This document shows positions 31,453-40,853 of a DNA stretch of 64,000 nucleotides, in pieces (positions within the stretch are counted from its first letter, which is position 1; the number at the start of each line of letters is the position of its first letter). This stretch comes from Microbacterium lushaniae. GTDB taxonomy: Bacteria; Actinomycetota; Actinomycetes; Actinomycetales; Microbacteriaceae. Where the stretch lies: assembly GCF_008727775.1 (NCBI RefSeq), contig NZ_CP044232.1:1302001-1366000 (forward strand), written 5' to 3'. Made by a program: the position numbers and the translations under genes. The notes below the pieces were generated by a model. The model ran no database searches and was not told the DNA's origin. It saw only the letters and a list, made by a program, of their open reading frames with translations.

Positions 31453-32376
31453 GTGCGCCTCCCGCGCGCGGTCGACGCCTACCTGCGGCACAGTTCGCTC
31501 GAGCGCGGGCTCTCCGAGCACACCGTGGCCGCCTACCGGCGCGACCTCGCCGGCTACGTGGAGTGGCTCGCCGGCCACGGCGTGGACGACACCGACGAGG
31601 TGACCGACGCACTCGTGACGGAGTTCGCCGCCGAGCGTGCCTCCGCACAGCCCCCGCCCGCGGCATCCAGTCTCGCCCGGCTGCAGTCCTCGGTGCGGGG
31701 CCTGCACCGCTTCCTCGCGCGCGAGGGCATCTCCGACGACGACCCCTCCGGGCGCCTGCGCCCACCCAAGGCCGCCCGGCGCCTGCCGAAGGCGCTCACG
31801 ATCGACCAGGTCTCGCAGCTCATCGACGCATCCGGGCCCGCGCCCGAGGACGCGGCGCCGGGAGAGGTGGCCGGCATCCGCGATCGGGCGCTGCTGGAGC
31901 TGCTGTACGCCACTGGCGCGCGCGTGTCGGAGATCGTGCAGCTCGACGTCGACGACCTCGCCCACGGCGACGTGCTGCGCGTGCGGGGCAAGGGCTCCAA
32001 GGAGCGCATCGTGCCGGTGGGGTCGTTCGCGCGCCGCGCAGTGGAGGCCTACCTGACGCGGGTGCGCCCCGAGCTGGCGCGGCGCGGACCGGCCACCCCA
32101 CGCCTGTTCCTGGGCATGCGCGGTGCGCCCCTGTCGCGCCAGAGCGCCTGGCTCGTGCTGCAGCAGGCAGCCGACCGCGCGGGCCTGACGGCGCACGTGT
32201 CCCCGCACACGCTGCGCCACTCGTTCGCGACGCACCTGCTGCAAGGCGGCGCCGACGTGCGCGTCGTGCAGGAACTGCTCGGGCACGCGTCGGTGTCCAC
32301 GACGCAGATCTACACGCACGTCAGCGTCGACGCGCTGCGCGACGTGTACGCCACGTCGCATCCGCGCGCCCGGTAA
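31453..32376 (+). CDS. xerD: Site-specific tyrosine recombinase XerD
   Basis: XerD (307 aa) resolves chromosome dimers at dif with XerC. The N-terminal SAM-like DNA-binding domain covers residues 1-90, and the catalytic domain carries R157 (GARVSE), a Lys in the RGKGSKER turn, H252 and R255 (HTLRHSFATHLL), H278 (LLGHASVSTT) and nucleophile Y287. The gene sits in the conserved xerD-parA-scpA-scpB neighbourhood of actinobacteria, so it is a housekeeping recombinase, not a phage integrase. Start GTG at 31453. Confidence 0.95.
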   Translation: MRLPRAVDAYLRHSSLERGLSEHTVAAYRRDLAGYVEWLAGHGVDDTDEVTDALVTEFAAERASAQPPPAASSLARLQSSVRGLHRFLAREGISDDDPSGRLRPPKAARRLPKALTIDQVSQLIDASGPAPEDAAPGEVAGIRDRALLELLYATGARVSEIVQLDVDDLAHGDVLRVRGKGSKERIVPVGSFARRAVEAYLTRVRPELARRGPATPRLFLGMRGAPLSRQSAWLVLQQAADRAGLTAHVSPHTLRHSFATHLLQGGADVRVVQELLGHASVSTTQIYTHVSVDALRDVYATSHPRAR

Positions 32377-32421
32377 GCCAACGGATGCGGCGCGCATCCC
32401 GTGGCGCGGGGCGACCCCGGC

Positions 32422-32427
32422 TAGAAT
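32422..32427 (+). promoter_or_regulatory. -10 box for parA-scpAB operon
   Basis: TAGAAT lies 11 nt before the parA ATG, giving a predicted leader of only a few bases. The AT-containing hexamer stands out in a GC-rich gap of 62 bases. Confidence 0.45.
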
Positions 32428-32438
32428 CGGTGCACGTT

Positions 32439-33353
32439 ATGGCAAGGGCAGGAGAGTCGGTGGCGGGCAGCACGACGAAGGGCAAGGCGAAAGCCGCGGC
32501 AGGGGGAGACGAGGTCACCCTCGGCCCGACCGGTCGTCCCTACCACGGATTCCCGACCCCGCCGAAGCTCAACGGCCACGGTCCGGCGCGCATCATCGCG
32601 CTGTGCAACCAGAAGGGCGGCGTGGGCAAGACCACGACGACCATCAACCTCGCCGCAGCCCTCGCCGGTTACGGCCGCAAGGTGCTCGCGATCGACTTCG
32701 ATCCGCAGGGCGCGCTGTCGGCGGGCCTGGGCATCCAGACCCACGACCTACCGACGATCTACGATCTGCTCCTGGACACCAAGCGCGACCCGCACGAGAC
32801 GATCGTGCACACCTCCGTCGAGGGCCTGGACGTCATCCCCGCGAACATCGACCTGTCCGCCGCCGAAGTGCATCTCGTCAACGAGGTGGCCCGCGAGACG
32901 ATCCTCGCGCGCGTGCTGCGCCACGTCACTCCCGAGTACGACGTCATCCTCATCGACTGCCAGCCGTCGCTCGGCCTCCTCACCGTCAACGCCCTCACCG
33001 CGAGCCACGGCGTCGTCATCCCGCTCGAGTGCGAGTTCTTCGCGCTGCGCGGCGTGGCCCTCCTCGTCGAGACGATCGACAAGGTGCGTGACCGCCTGAA
33101 CCCCGCCATCACCCTCGACGGCGTGCTCGCCACGATGTACGACCCGCGCACGCTCCACTCGCGCGAAGTGCTCGAGCGGGTGGTCGAAGCCTTCGGCGAC
33201 GACGTGCTGGAGACCGTCATCGGACGTACCGTGAAGTTCCCGGACGCGTCGGTCTCCGGCGTGCCGATCACCGAGTTCGCCCCCGAGCACGCGGCCGCTC
33301 AGGCGTACCTGCGCCTGGCGCGGGAACTGGTCGCCCGTGGCGCCGTCGCCTGA
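32439..33353 (+). CDS. ParA/Soj family ATPase
   Basis: A 304-residue ParA-type Walker ATPase. The deviant Walker A KGGVGKT is at residues 59-65 (NQKGGVGKTTTTINLAAAL), then AIDFDPQGALSAGLG and the DVILIDCQPSLGLLTVNAL Walker A'/B segment. A 50-residue polar, Lys/Ala-rich N-terminal extension precedes the fold. It sits next to scpA without parB, as in many actinobacteria, so it probably acts with the ScpAB condensin rather than being the main chromosome-partition ParA. Its 3' end overlaps scpA by 17 bases. Confidence 0.92.
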   Translation: MARAGESVAGSTTKGKAKAAAGGDEVTLGPTGRPYHGFPTPPKLNGHGPARIIALCNQKGGVGKTTTTINLAAALAGYGRKVLAIDFDPQGALSAGLGIQTHDLPTIYDLLLDTKRDPHETIVHTSVEGLDVIPANIDLSAAEVHLVNEVARETILARVLRHVTPEYDVILIDCQPSLGLLTVNALTASHGVVIPLECEFFALRGVALLVETIDKVRDRLNPAITLDGVLATMYDPRTLHSREVLERVVEAFGDDVLETVIGRTVKFPDASVSGVPITEFAPEHAAAQAYLRLARELVARGAVA

Positions 33354-34143
33354 CGAGGCGCACGGTCGGTTCCGCGTCTCGCTGCCGGTCTTCGACGGCC
33401 CCTTCGACCTTCTCCTGACCCTCATCTCCCAGCGGGAACTCGACATCACCGAGGTGGCCCTCAGCGCCGTCACCGACGAGTTCATCGCGTACCTCCGGGC
33501 GATGGGCCCGGACGCGCAGATGGACGAGGCATCCGAGTTCCTCGTCGTGGCAGCGACGCTGCTGGACATGAAGGTCGCCGGGCTCCTGCCGCAGGGGGAA
33601 CTGGTCGACGCCGAATCGGTCGCGCTCCTGGAAGCCCGCGACCTGCTGTTCGCGCGGCTTCTGCAGTACCGCGCGTTCAAAGAGGTGGCCGGCTGGTTCT
33701 CCGAACGGCTGCAGTCCGAAGACCGCCGGCACGTGCGCGCCGTGCGCCTGGACGAGAAGTACCGCAACGCCGCCCCCGAGTTGGTGTGGAGCCTCAGCCC
33801 CGACGACTTCGCGGCGCTGGCGCTGCTGGCCTTCGCGCCGAAGGAGATCCCGCGCGTGGGCCTGGACCATCTGCACGCGCCGCTGGTCAGCATCCGCGAG
33901 CAGGCCGCCGTCGTGGTCACGCTGCTGCGCGACTCCGGTGCGCTGACCTTCCGCGACCTCGTCGCCGGTGTCACCCAGACCGGGGTCGTCGTGGCGCGCT
34001 TCCTCTCGGTGCTCGAGCTGTACCGCCTCGCCGCACTGTCGTTCGAGCAGGTGGAGCCGCTCGGCGAACTCACGCTCCGCTGGACCGCCGAACGGTGGTC
34101 GGAGGAGAATCTCGCAACTTTGGGAGCCGATTATGACCGATGA
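33337..34143 (+). CDS. scpA: Segregation and condensation protein A (kleisin)
   Basis: ScpA (268 aa) is the kleisin subunit that bridges SMC heads with ScpB in bacterial condensin. It opens with the family hallmark FDGPFDLLLTLISQRELDITEV (residues 19-40). It continues with ASEFLVVAATLLDMKVAGLLP and ends with a winged-helix region (RDLVAGVTQTGVVVARFLSVLELYRL). GTG 33337 overlaps parA, and the 3' end overlaps scpB by 11 bases. Confidence 0.94.
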   Translation: MAPSPDEAHGRFRVSLPVFDGPFDLLLTLISQRELDITEVALSAVTDEFIAYLRAMGPDAQMDEASEFLVVAATLLDMKVAGLLPQGELVDAESVALLEARDLLFARLLQYRAFKEVAGWFSERLQSEDRRHVRAVRLDEKYRNAAPELVWSLSPDDFAALALLAFAPKEIPRVGLDHLHAPLVSIREQAAVVVTLLRDSGALTFRDLVAGVTQTGVVVARFLSVLELYRLAALSFEQVEPLGELTLRWTAERWSEENLATLGADYDR

Positions 34144-34711
34144 GCCTTCGACCGGAACGGACGTCGCCCGGCGCCTGGAGGCGATCCTCATGGTCGTCGA
34201 CGAGCCGCAGAGCCTCGTGAGCCTCGCCGCAGCCGTGGGGGCCCCCGTCGCCGCGGTGCGCCAGGCGATCGACACGCTCGTGGACGACTACGACGGTCGC
34301 GCCGGGGGACCGCGGCGAGGCTTCGAGCTGCGCGAAGTCGGCGGCGGATGGCGCGTGTACGTGCGGCCCGAGCACGACGACCTCGTGTCGGAGTTCGTGA
34401 ACACGCAGGCGCCCTCGCGCCTGTCGCAGGCAGCCCTGGAGACCCTCGCCGTGATCGCGTACAAGCAGCCGGTCACACGCGGGCAGGTGGCCTCCATCCG
34501 CGCCGTCAACGTCGACTCGGTCGTGCGCACCCTGCTCTCGCGGGGGCTCATCACCGAGGTGTCCACCGACCCCGAGACCGGCGCGATCAACTACGGCACG
34601 ACCGACGCGCTGCTGGTGAACCTCGGTATCAACTCCCTCGACGAGCTTCCCCACATCTCGCCGCTGCTGGACGACGGCTCCGAAGGCTTCGACCTGGAGG
34701 GCGTGCGATGA
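34133..34711 (+). CDS. scpB: Segregation and condensation protein B
   Basis: ScpB (192 aa) forms the homodimer that binds ScpA. Two winged-helix domains are visible, including LEAILMVVDEPQSLVSLA near the N-terminus and ALETLAVIAYKQPVTRGQVASIRAVNVDSVVRTLL, the best conserved part of the family. ATG at 34133 overlaps the scpA end; the 3' end overlaps the pseudouridine synthase by 4 bases. Confidence 0.95.
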   Translation: MTDEPSTGTDVARRLEAILMVVDEPQSLVSLAAAVGAPVAAVRQAIDTLVDDYDGRAGGPRRGFELREVGGGWRVYVRPEHDDLVSEFVNTQAPSRLSQAALETLAVIAYKQPVTRGQVASIRAVNVDSVVRTLLSRGLITEVSTDPETGAINYGTTDALLVNLGINSLDELPHISPLLDDGSEGFDLEGVR

Positions 34712-35475
34712 GCGAGCCGCGCAGCACAGAGGGCGTCCGGCTGCAGAAGGCTCTCGCCAACGCCGGCGTGGCCTCGCGCCGCGTGTCCGAGCAGCTGATC
34801 GTCGAGGGGCGCGTGCGCGTGAACGGCGTCGTCGTCACCGAGCTGGGCAGCCGCGTGGATCCGGATGCCGACCTCATCGACGTCGACGGCGTGGCCGTGC
34901 AGCTGGACACCGGCAAGCGCTACGTCATGCTCAACAAGCCCACCGGCGTCGTGAGCACCATGAAGGACGAACGCGGCCGCCCCGACCTGCGCCGCTTCAC
35001 CGCTGAGTGGGACGAGCGCCTCTACAACGTCGGCCGCCTGGATGCCGACACCAGCGGACTGCTCGTGCTCACCAACGACGGCGACCTCGCCCACGTCCTG
35101 GCGCATCCGTCGTTCGGGGTCACCAAGGTGTACATCGCCCAGGTCGAGGGGCGCGTCACGGCCCAGACGATCGCGCGCCTGACGCGCGGGATCGAGCTCG
35201 AGGACGGACCCATCGCCGCCGACAAGGCGCGCCTGCTGGATGCGTCGGGCGACTCGAGCCTCGTGGAACTGACGCTGCACTCCGGCCGCAATCGCATCGT
35301 GCGCCGCATGATGGCCGAGGTGGGGCATCCGGTCGTCGAGCTCGTGCGCCGCCAGTTCGGACCGCTGCACCTGGGAACCCTCCCGGTTGGGCGGGCACGC
35401 GAGTTGACTAAGCTGGAACGCGGTGCGCTGTTGACCCTCTCCCGTGGCGAGGGCGCACCGGACGACACCCCGTGA
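34708..35475 (+). CDS. rRNA pseudouridine synthase, RluB/RsuA family
   Basis: A 255-residue pseudouridine synthase with an N-terminal S4 domain (residues 10-60, RLQKALANAGVASRRVSEQLI) and the RsuA/RluB catalytic domain. The catalytic aspartate is in NVGRLDADTSGLLVLTNDG, and the conserved HSGRNRIVRRMMAEVGHPV lies near the C-terminus. In the scpB neighbourhood the usual member is RluB, which modifies 23S U2605. ATGA overlap with scpB, GTGA overlap with tyrA. Confidence 0.92.
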   Translation: MSEPRSTEGVRLQKALANAGVASRRVSEQLIVEGRVRVNGVVVTELGSRVDPDADLIDVDGVAVQLDTGKRYVMLNKPTGVVSTMKDERGRPDLRRFTAEWDERLYNVGRLDADTSGLLVLTNDGDLAHVLAHPSFGVTKVYIAQVEGRVTAQTIARLTRGIELEDGPIAADKARLLDASGDSSLVELTLHSGRNRIVRRMMAEVGHPVVELVRRQFGPLHLGTLPVGRARELTKLERGALLTLSRGEGAPDDTP

Positions 35476-36602
35476 GCGATTCGATGAACTCTTCCGCGCG
35501 CGCGGCCGCACCGCTGGCCCCGCGTGTTCGGGGGACGGTGCGCATCGTCGGCGCGGGGCTCCTGGGCTCCAGCATCGGGCACGCCCTCACCGCCCGCGGC
35601 ATCGACGTGGCGCTGGACGACGCCTCGCCCGCCCAGCTGCGGCTCGCCGTGGACTACGGCGCCGGGCGCTTCGCGCAGCCGGACGACGCCCCCTCGCTCA
35701 TCGTCGTGGCCGTGCCCCCCGACGTCACCGCCGACGTCATCGCGCGCGAGCTCTCCGCCCATCCCGGAGTCGTCGTCACCGACGTCGCGAGCGTCAAGCT
35801 CCAGCCGCTGCACGAATTGCGCGCGCGCGGAATCGACCTGACGCACTACATCGGGTCGCACCCGCTGGCCGGCCGCGAACGCGGCGGCGCCATCTCCGCG
35901 CGTGCCGACCTGTTCATCGGGCGCCCGTGGGTCGTCTGCCGCGACGGCGAGACGCCCGCGGACGACCTCGCGCTCGTGGAGGGCCTCGCACTGGATCTGG
36001 GCGCCGTCCCGCTGGAGATGTCGCCGGAGGAGCACGACCGCTCCGTCGCGCTGGTCTCGCACGTGCCGCAACTGGTCGCGAGCCTGCTCGCCGGGCGGTT
36101 CGTCGACGCCCCCGACGGTGCGCTGGGCCTGGCCGGACAGGGCGTGCGCGACACGACGCGCATCGCCGCATCCGCCCCCGAACTGTGGGTGCAGATCCTC
36201 GGCGCCAACGCCGAGCCGGTCGTCGACGTGCTCGATGCGCTCGCGGCCGATCTGTCGGCGGTGGCGACGGCGCTGCGCGCTCCGGATGCCCCGGGCGCAC
36301 GCCGCGCGGTGGCCGACACCATCCGCCGTGGCAACGACGGCGTCGAGCGCCTGCCCGGCAAGCACGGGCAGAACCGCCGCTTCGACTCGTTCGTGGTGAT
36401 GGTCGATGACACCCCCGGCCAGCTCGGGCGACTGTTCGGCGAGCTGGGGGAGCTGGGCGTCAACGTCGAAGACCTGCGCCTGGAGCACTCGCCCGGCGCG
36501 CAGTTCGGTCTCGCCGAGATCAGCGTCGTCCCCGATGCCGTCCGCCCCGCCACCGAAGGCCTGACCGCGCGCGGCTGGCGGATTGCGAGCACCAATGACT
36601 GA
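35472..36602 (+). CDS. tyrA: Prephenate dehydrogenase with C-terminal ACT domain
   Basis: TyrA (376 aa) converts prephenate to 4-hydroxyphenylpyruvate with NAD(P). The Rossmann motif [17 protein letters not shown] is at about residues 22-39. [14 protein letters not shown] and the helical domain follow, with an ACT regulatory domain at about 305-365 ([29 protein letters not shown]) that likely binds tyrosine. GTG at 35472 overlaps the upstream stop, although ATG at 35484 is also possible. The cmk gene overlaps its end by 8 bases. Aromatic synthesis next to ribosome and condensin genes is a chance operon partner, seen in other actinobacteria. Confidence 0.93.
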   Translation: MSDSMNSSARAAAPLAPRVRGTVRIVGAGLLGSSIGHALTARGIDVALDDASPAQLRLAVDYGAGRFAQPDDAPSLIVVAVPPDVTADVIARELSAHPGVVVTDVASVKLQPLHELRARGIDLTHYIGSHPLAGRERGGAISARADLFIGRPWVVCRDGETPADDLALVEGLALDLGAVPLEMSPEEHDRSVALVSHVPQLVASLLAGRFVDAPDGALGLAGQGVRDTTRIAASAPELWVQILGANAEPVVDVLDALAADLSAVATALRAPDAPGARRAVADTIRRGNDGVERLPGKHGQNRRFDSFVVMVDDTPGQLGRLFGELGELGVNVEDLRLEHSPGAQFGLAEISVVPDAVRPATEGLTARGWRIASTND

Positions 36603-37296
36603 CTCCACCATGACGACCGGCCCGACGATCATCGCCGTGGACGGCCCGGCCGGCAGCGGCAAGTCCAGCGTGTCGAAGGAGGCCGCCCGCCGACTGGGCT
36701 TCGGCTACCTCGACACCGGCGCGGCCTACCGGGCGCTGGCCTGGCACGCCCTCGAGCACGGCGCCGACACCTCCGACGCGTCGGCCGTGCTGGACGTGTT
36801 CGGCGACTTCGACTTCGCCATCTCCCTCGACCCCGACGCCTACTGGGTGGGTGTGGGCGGCCACGATGTGACGGCCGCGATCCGCGAGCCGCGTGTGACC
36901 GACGCCGTCAGCGGTGTCGCACGCATCCCGGCGGTGCGCCACGGCGTGAACGCGCTGTTCCGCCGGCTCGTGGCCGAGTCGGCACTCCCGGGCGTCATCG
37001 TGGAAGGGCGCGACATCACGACCGTCGTGGCACCCGAAGCGCCCGTGCGCATCCTGCTGACCGCCGCTCCCGAGGTGCGTGCCGCGCGACGCAGCGCCGA
37101 GGTCACCACGCAGGATGCCGCCGCCGTCGCTGCCGCGCTGCACCGCCGCGACGCATCCGACTCCACCGTCGTCGACTTCCTCACTGCCGCCCCCGGCGTG
37201 CAGGTGGTCGATTCGACCGACCTTGATTTCCCGCACACCGTCGACGCCGTTCTCGCGGTCGTCGAACGCACGATTGGAGCCCGCGATGGGCGTTGA
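36595..37296 (+). CDS. cmk: Cytidylate kinase
   Basis: Cmk (233 aa) phosphorylates CMP and dCMP. The P-loop GPAGSGKSS is at residues 17-25. [30 protein letters not shown] (the CMP-binding Arg/Asp part) and the [18 protein letters not shown] lid are present. The ATG at 36595 inside the tyrA end is preferred over an in-frame ATG at 36583. The stop overlaps der by 11 bases; cmk-der coupling is a classic arrangement. Confidence 0.95.
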   Translation: MTDSTMTTGPTIIAVDGPAGSGKSSVSKEAARRLGFGYLDTGAAYRALAWHALEHGADTSDASAVLDVFGDFDFAISLDPDAYWVGVGGHDVTAAIREPRVTDAVSGVARIPAVRHGVNALFRRLVAESALPGVIVEGRDITTVVAPEAPVRILLTAAPEVRAARRSAEVTTQDAAAVAAALHRRDASDSTVVDFLTAAPGVQVVDSTDLDFPHTVDAVLAVVERTIGARDGR

Positions 37297-38812
37297 CGAA
37301 GACGAATACGAAGGCGGGCCCGACCAGCTCGCCGAGAAGATGGGCGAGCTGGACGACGCCCTCGCCGACCAGCGCGCCGCGGCCCTCCGGGCGAGCCTGG
37401 AGGACTTCGACCTGGATGAGGAGGACGCCGAGCTCCTCGCCGGCCTCGCCGAGGACGGCGACGGGATCGAGTATCTCCCCGCCCTCCCCGTCGTCGCGAT
37501 CGTGGGGCGCCCGAACGTCGGCAAGTCGGCCCTGGTCAACCGCATCCTGGGTCGTCGCGAGGCCGTCGTGGAAGACACCCCCGGTGTCACGCGCGACCGC
37601 GTGACGTACAAGGCCGAGTGGATGGACCGCCGCTTCTCGCTCGTCGACACCGGCGGATGGGAACCGGACGCCCGCGGCATCGACCGTTCGGTGGCCGCGC
37701 AGGCGGAGGTCGCGATCGACCTCGCCGACGTCGTGCTGTTCGTCGTCGACGCGCGCGTGGGGGCCACCTCCACCGACGAGCACGTCGTGAAGCTGCTGCG
37801 CCGCAGCGGCAAGCCGGTCTTCCTCGTGGCCAACAAGATCGACGACGCGCGGCAGGAACCCGAGGCCGCCGCGCTGTGGAGCCTGGGCCTGGGCGAGCCG
37901 TACCCCGTGTCGGCCATTCACGGGCGCGGTGTGGCCGACCTGCTGGACGCGGTCATGAAGGTGCTCCCCGAAGTCTCGGCGGTGGCGAAGTTCGAGATCG
38001 GCGGTCCGCGACGCGTGGCGATCCTCGGTCGCCCCAACGTGGGGAAGTCCTCCCTGCTGAACAAGGCGGCCGGCGAGGAGCGCGTTGTCGTCAACGAGCT
38101 GGCGGGAACCACCCGCGACCCGGTGGACGAGGTCGTCGAGCTCGGCGGACGCCTGTGGCGTCTCGTCGACACCGCGGGAATCCGCCGCCGCGTGCACCTG
38201 CAGCAGGGCGCGGACTTCTACGCGTCGCTGCGCACCTCCACCGCGTTGGAGAAGGCCGAGGTCGCCGTCGTCGTGCTGGACGTGTCGCAGCCGCTCAGCG
38301 AACAGGACGTGCGGATCATCGACCTCGTGCTCGAGTCCGGCCGCGCGCTCGTGCTGGCGTTCAACAAGTGGGATCTGCTCACCACCCCGGAGCTGGAGAA
38401 CCAGGATCGCCGGCGTTATCTCGAACGGGAGATCGAGCAGGATCTCGCCCACGTCGCATGGGCGCCGCGCGTGAACATTTCCGCGCGCACCGGTCGCCAC
38501 CTCGACAAGCTCGTGCCCGCGCTGGAGACCGCGCTGGCCTCGTGGGACCAGCGCATCCCGACGGGCAAGTTCAACGCCTTCCTCTCCGAACTCGTCGCCG
38601 AGCACCCGCATCCGCTGCGCGGAGGCAAGCAGCCGCGCATCCTGTTCGGCACGCAGGCGTCCACGCGCCCGCCGACCTTCGTCCTGTTCACGACCGGATT
38701 CCTCGACCCCGGCTACCGCCGCTTCATCCAGCGCCGCCTGCGCGAGATCTACGGCTTCGAGGGCACCCCGATCGTGCTGAACATGCGTATCCGGGAGCGC
38801 CGCCAGCGCTGA
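37286..38812 (+). CDS. der: Ribosome-associated GTPase Der (EngA)
   Basis: Der (508 aa) is a double GTPase needed for 50S assembly. The first G1 loop GRPNVGKS is at 74-81 and the second begins at G248. Each domain has a DTxG motif (LVDTGGWE and LVDTAGIR) and an NKxD motif (ANKIDD and FNKWDL). The C-terminal KH-like domain ends near [17 protein letters not shown]. It has an N-terminal acidic extension of about 65 residues (DEDEYEGG... [10 protein letters not shown]), as in other actinobacterial Der. It is the last gene of the co-directional run from pyrG. Confidence 0.96.
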   Translation: MGVDEDEYEGGPDQLAEKMGELDDALADQRAAALRASLEDFDLDEEDAELLAGLAEDGDGIEYLPALPVVAIVGRPNVGKSALVNRILGRREAVVEDTPGVTRDRVTYKAEWMDRRFSLVDTGGWEPDARGIDRSVAAQAEVAIDLADVVLFVVDARVGATSTDEHVVKLLRRSGKPVFLVANKIDDARQEPEAAALWSLGLGEPYPVSAIHGRGVADLLDAVMKVLPEVSAVAKFEIGGPRRVAILGRPNVGKSSLLNKAAGEERVVVNELAGTTRDPVDEVVELGGRLWRLVDTAGIRRRVHLQQGADFYASLRTSTALEKAEVAVVVLDVSQPLSEQDVRIIDLVLESGRALVLAFNKWDLLTTPELENQDRRRYLEREIEQDLAHVAWAPRVNISARTGRHLDKLVPALETALASWDQRIPTGKFNAFLSELVAEHPHPLRGGKQPRILFGTQASTRPPTFVLFTTGFLDPGYRRFIQRRLREIYGFEGTPIVLNMRIRERRQR

Positions 38813-38842
38813 GCGCACCGGGGCGTGTGACAGGCTGAAGAG

Positions 38843-39748
38843 GTGACCATCGAGCCGCCCCGAGACAGCGGGCCGCGCCGCCCGTCGGGGCCGCGCGATC
38901 CGGGCGACGCGTGGGTGGTCGCTCCCACGGGCGAGCGGTACTGGGGCAGGTTCGGCGCCGCGGGACTGCTCGCGTTGGACGCGCGCCGTGGGGTGCTGCT
39001 GCAGCACCGGGTGTCGTGGAGTCACTTCGGCGGCACGTGGGGCCTGCCCGGCGGTGCCCGCCACGAGGACGAGTCGGCCGTGGCCGGCGCGATGCGCGAA
39101 GCGACGGAGGAAGCCGGCGTGCCCGAGGGTGCGGTGCGCGCCCGGCTGGTCAGCCTTCTGGACCTGGGGTTCTGGTCCTACACCACCGTGGTCGCCGACG
39201 TCGTGCAGCCGTTCGAGCCGGTCATCAGCGACCCCGAGAGCGTGGAGCTGTCGTGGGTGCCGGTGGACGCCGTCGACGACTATCCGCTGCATCCCGGTTT
39301 CGCCGAGGCGTGGGGGCAGCTGCGGACGCTCCTGCCGGTGCGCCCCACGATCGTCGTGGACGCGGCGAACGTCGTGGGCGCCGTCCCCGACGGGTGGTGG
39401 CGTGATCGGGCGGGCGCCGCGGGCCGTCTGCTGGAGCGCATCGACCGCTGGGTGGCACCGGGAGTTGCCGGCGACCAGCTGTCCCTCGACGCGCACACCT
39501 GGTTCCCGCGCGTCGTGGTCGTGCTGGAGGGGCGGGCTCGGGATGCGGCGGCCGCGGCATCCGGCGCCGTCGAGGTGGTGGCGGCTCCCGCCTCCGGTGA
39601 CGACGAGATCGCCGCGCAGGCCGCGGGTGCAGTCGCTGCGGGGGAGCAGGTGACGGTCGTCACGAGCGACCGGGGACTCGCCGAACGCGTCGTGGCCGCC
39701 GGCGGCGTCGTGCACGGTGCGGGCTGGCTGCTCGACCGGCTGCCCTGA
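38843..39748 (+). CDS. NUDIX hydrolase fused to a NYN (PIN-like) nuclease domain
   Basis: A 301-residue protein with two recognisable domains. The N-terminal NUDIX (about residues 22-160) has the box GGARHEDESAVAGAMREATEEAGV, matching G-x5-E-x7-RE-x2-EE-x-G closely. The C-terminal part (about 168-300) looks like a NYN/YacP-type PIN-like domain. It starts IVVDAANVVGAVPDGWW, has SGDDEIAAQA in the middle and VVTSDRGLAERV near the end, which supply the expected acidic metal ligands. That domain usually cuts RNA. Start GTG at 38843 follows CAGGCT by 6 nt; AGAGG just before the GTG gives little ribosome-site spacing. It stands alone after der and is convergent with the S4 gene. No partner hints at the substrate. 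Confidence 0.75.
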   Translation: MTIEPPRDSGPRRPSGPRDPGDAWVVAPTGERYWGRFGAAGLLALDARRGVLLQHRVSWSHFGGTWGLPGGARHEDESAVAGAMREATEEAGVPEGAVRARLVSLLDLGFWSYTTVVADVVQPFEPVISDPESVELSWVPVDAVDDYPLHPGFAEAWGQLRTLLPVRPTIVVDAANVVGAVPDGWWRDRAGAAGRLLERIDRWVAPGVAGDQLSLDAHTWFPRVVVVLEGRARDAAAAASGAVEVVAAPASGDDEIAAQAAGAVAAGEQVTVVTSDRGLAERVVAAGGVVHGAGWLLDRLP

Positions 39749-39751
39749 GGG

Positions 39752-40120
39752 TCACTGACCGCGGAGGCGGTCGATCTCGCGGCGCTCCCGCTTGGTGGGG
39801 CGTCCGGCGCCACGGTCGCGCTGGGCGAACGCGGGGATGCTCTCGCGCGGTGGCGCGGGAGGCGTGCGGTCGTCCACGGCCAGCGCGGCCTGCGGAGCTC
39901 CGACTCGCTTGGCGATCGGTTCGCGCACGACGAGGATGCGGTCGAACCCCGCGATGCGCACGCGCAGCTCGTCACCGGGCTTGACCTGCTGGGCGGCTTT
40001 CGCGCGTTCCCCGTTGACGCGGACGTGACCGGCGCGGCAGGCGGTGGTCGCCGCCGACCGGGTCTTGTACACCCGTATCGCCCACAGCCACGAGTCCACG
40101 CGGACCGAGCCTGCCGTCAC
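39752..40120 (-). CDS. Hsp15-like S4-domain RNA-binding protein
   Basis: A 122-residue S4-domain protein. SVRVDSWLWAIRVYKTRSAATTACRAGHVRVNG (residues 4-36) is the S4/Hsp15 signature, and VKPGDELRVRIAGFDRILVV follows. The C-terminal tail is basic and ends PTKRERREIDRL, typical of actinobacterial members. E. coli Hsp15 rescues stalled 50S subunits carrying nascent chains; the same role is inferred. Start GTG at 40120 overlaps the upstream lysoplasmalogenase stop by 4 bases, so the pair is co-transcribed. It is convergent with the NUDIX gene, 3 bases apart. Confidence 0.85.
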   Translation of the reverse strand: MTAGSVRVDSWLWAIRVYKTRSAATTACRAGHVRVNGERAKAAQQVKPGDELRVRIAGFDRILVVREPIAKRVGAPQAALAVDDRTPPAPPRESIPAFAQRDRGAGRPTKRERREIDRLRGQ

Positions 40121-40803
40121 GAGACCCTCCGGCGTCGGGCGCGGACGACCCCGGCGGCGATGAGGCCCTGACCCAGGGTGTAGGTGAGCATGACCGGGGC
40201 GCCCGCCCATTCCGGCAGGGCGTCGGGGGTGAAGATGCGGAAGGCCAGCAGCGTGTCGGAGGTGAGGAAGAACACCGCGCCCCACGTGATGACGGCGTCG
40301 GTTCGGGCGGCCGTGGCCGCGGTGCCCGCCAGCACGATGCCGTACAGGGCGACGGCGACCGTGAGGGCGCCGAGGTGGGGCCACAGCACCGCCAGCAGCA
40401 CGACCCACCACACGAGGTAGACCGCCGTCCACCGGGGCAGGGACCGGGTGGGGAGCTCGCGCGCGAACAGCCAGATGTAGGCCAGGTGCGCCAGCCCGAA
40501 GCACGCGAGCATGACGGGGAGTTCGGGCAGGAACGGGAAGAAGGTCGCCGCGCCATCGCCCAGCCATGACAGGCCGATGGCCGCGAGCAGGAGGACGAGC
40601 GTCCGTCCGGCGGCGAGAGGGCGCGCCGTCCACAGCACAGCGAGGGCGAGGGCCGGCATCAGCAGGAGCTTGGTGGGCCCGGCGATCGCGTGGGCGCCGA
40701 TCGCGAGCGCGCCCACGTGCACCACGGAGATCACGGCGTACGGGACGAATCCGCCCATCGCCCTCACGGTCGCTGGGCGGGCCTGCATCGGTGCGCTGGT
40801 CAT
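40117..40803 (-). CDS. YhhN family lysoplasmalogenase-like membrane protein
   Basis: A 228-residue protein with about eight membrane segments, of the YhhN/TMEM86 family; vertebrate and bacterial members hydrolyse the vinyl-ether bond of lysoplasmalogens. The conserved ...TKLLLMPALALAV, SWLGDGAATFF and SDTLLAF segments with buried Asp residues are present. ATG at 40803 lies 6 nt after a -10-like TACGAT on the minus strand, so the message is likely leaderless; a longer start at 40872 is less likely. It is divergent from ltrA, 50 bases apart. Confidence 0.8.
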   Translation of the reverse strand: MTSAPMQARPATVRAMGGFVPYAVISVVHVGALAIGAHAIAGPTKLLLMPALALAVLWTARPLAAGRTLVLLLAAIGLSWLGDGAATFFPFLPELPVMLACFGLAHLAYIWLFARELPTRSLPRWTAVYLVWWVVLLAVLWPHLGALTVAVALYGIVLAGTAATAARTDAVITWGAVFFLTSDTLLAFRIFTPDALPEWAGAPVMLTYTLGQGLIAAGVVRARRRRVS

Positions 40804-40853
40804 CCGCTCATCGTAGGGGCGCGGATCCGTCCCCGCGGCCCATAATCGGACGC
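40804..40853. promoter_or_regulatory. Divergent leaderless promoters (lysoplasmalogenase / LtrA)
   Basis: This 50-base gap holds two outward -10 hexamers: TACGAT on the minus strand (40815-40810, 6 nt from its ATG) and CATAAT on the plus strand (40841-40846, 7 nt from its ATG). Neither gene has a Shine-Dalgarno sequence. Confidence 0.5.

Noticed and set aside
31453..32376. Tyrosine recombinase as a mobile-element integrase.
   Set aside because: It has the full XerD pattern and sits in the conserved xerD-parA-scpAB order, so it is the housekeeping enzyme.
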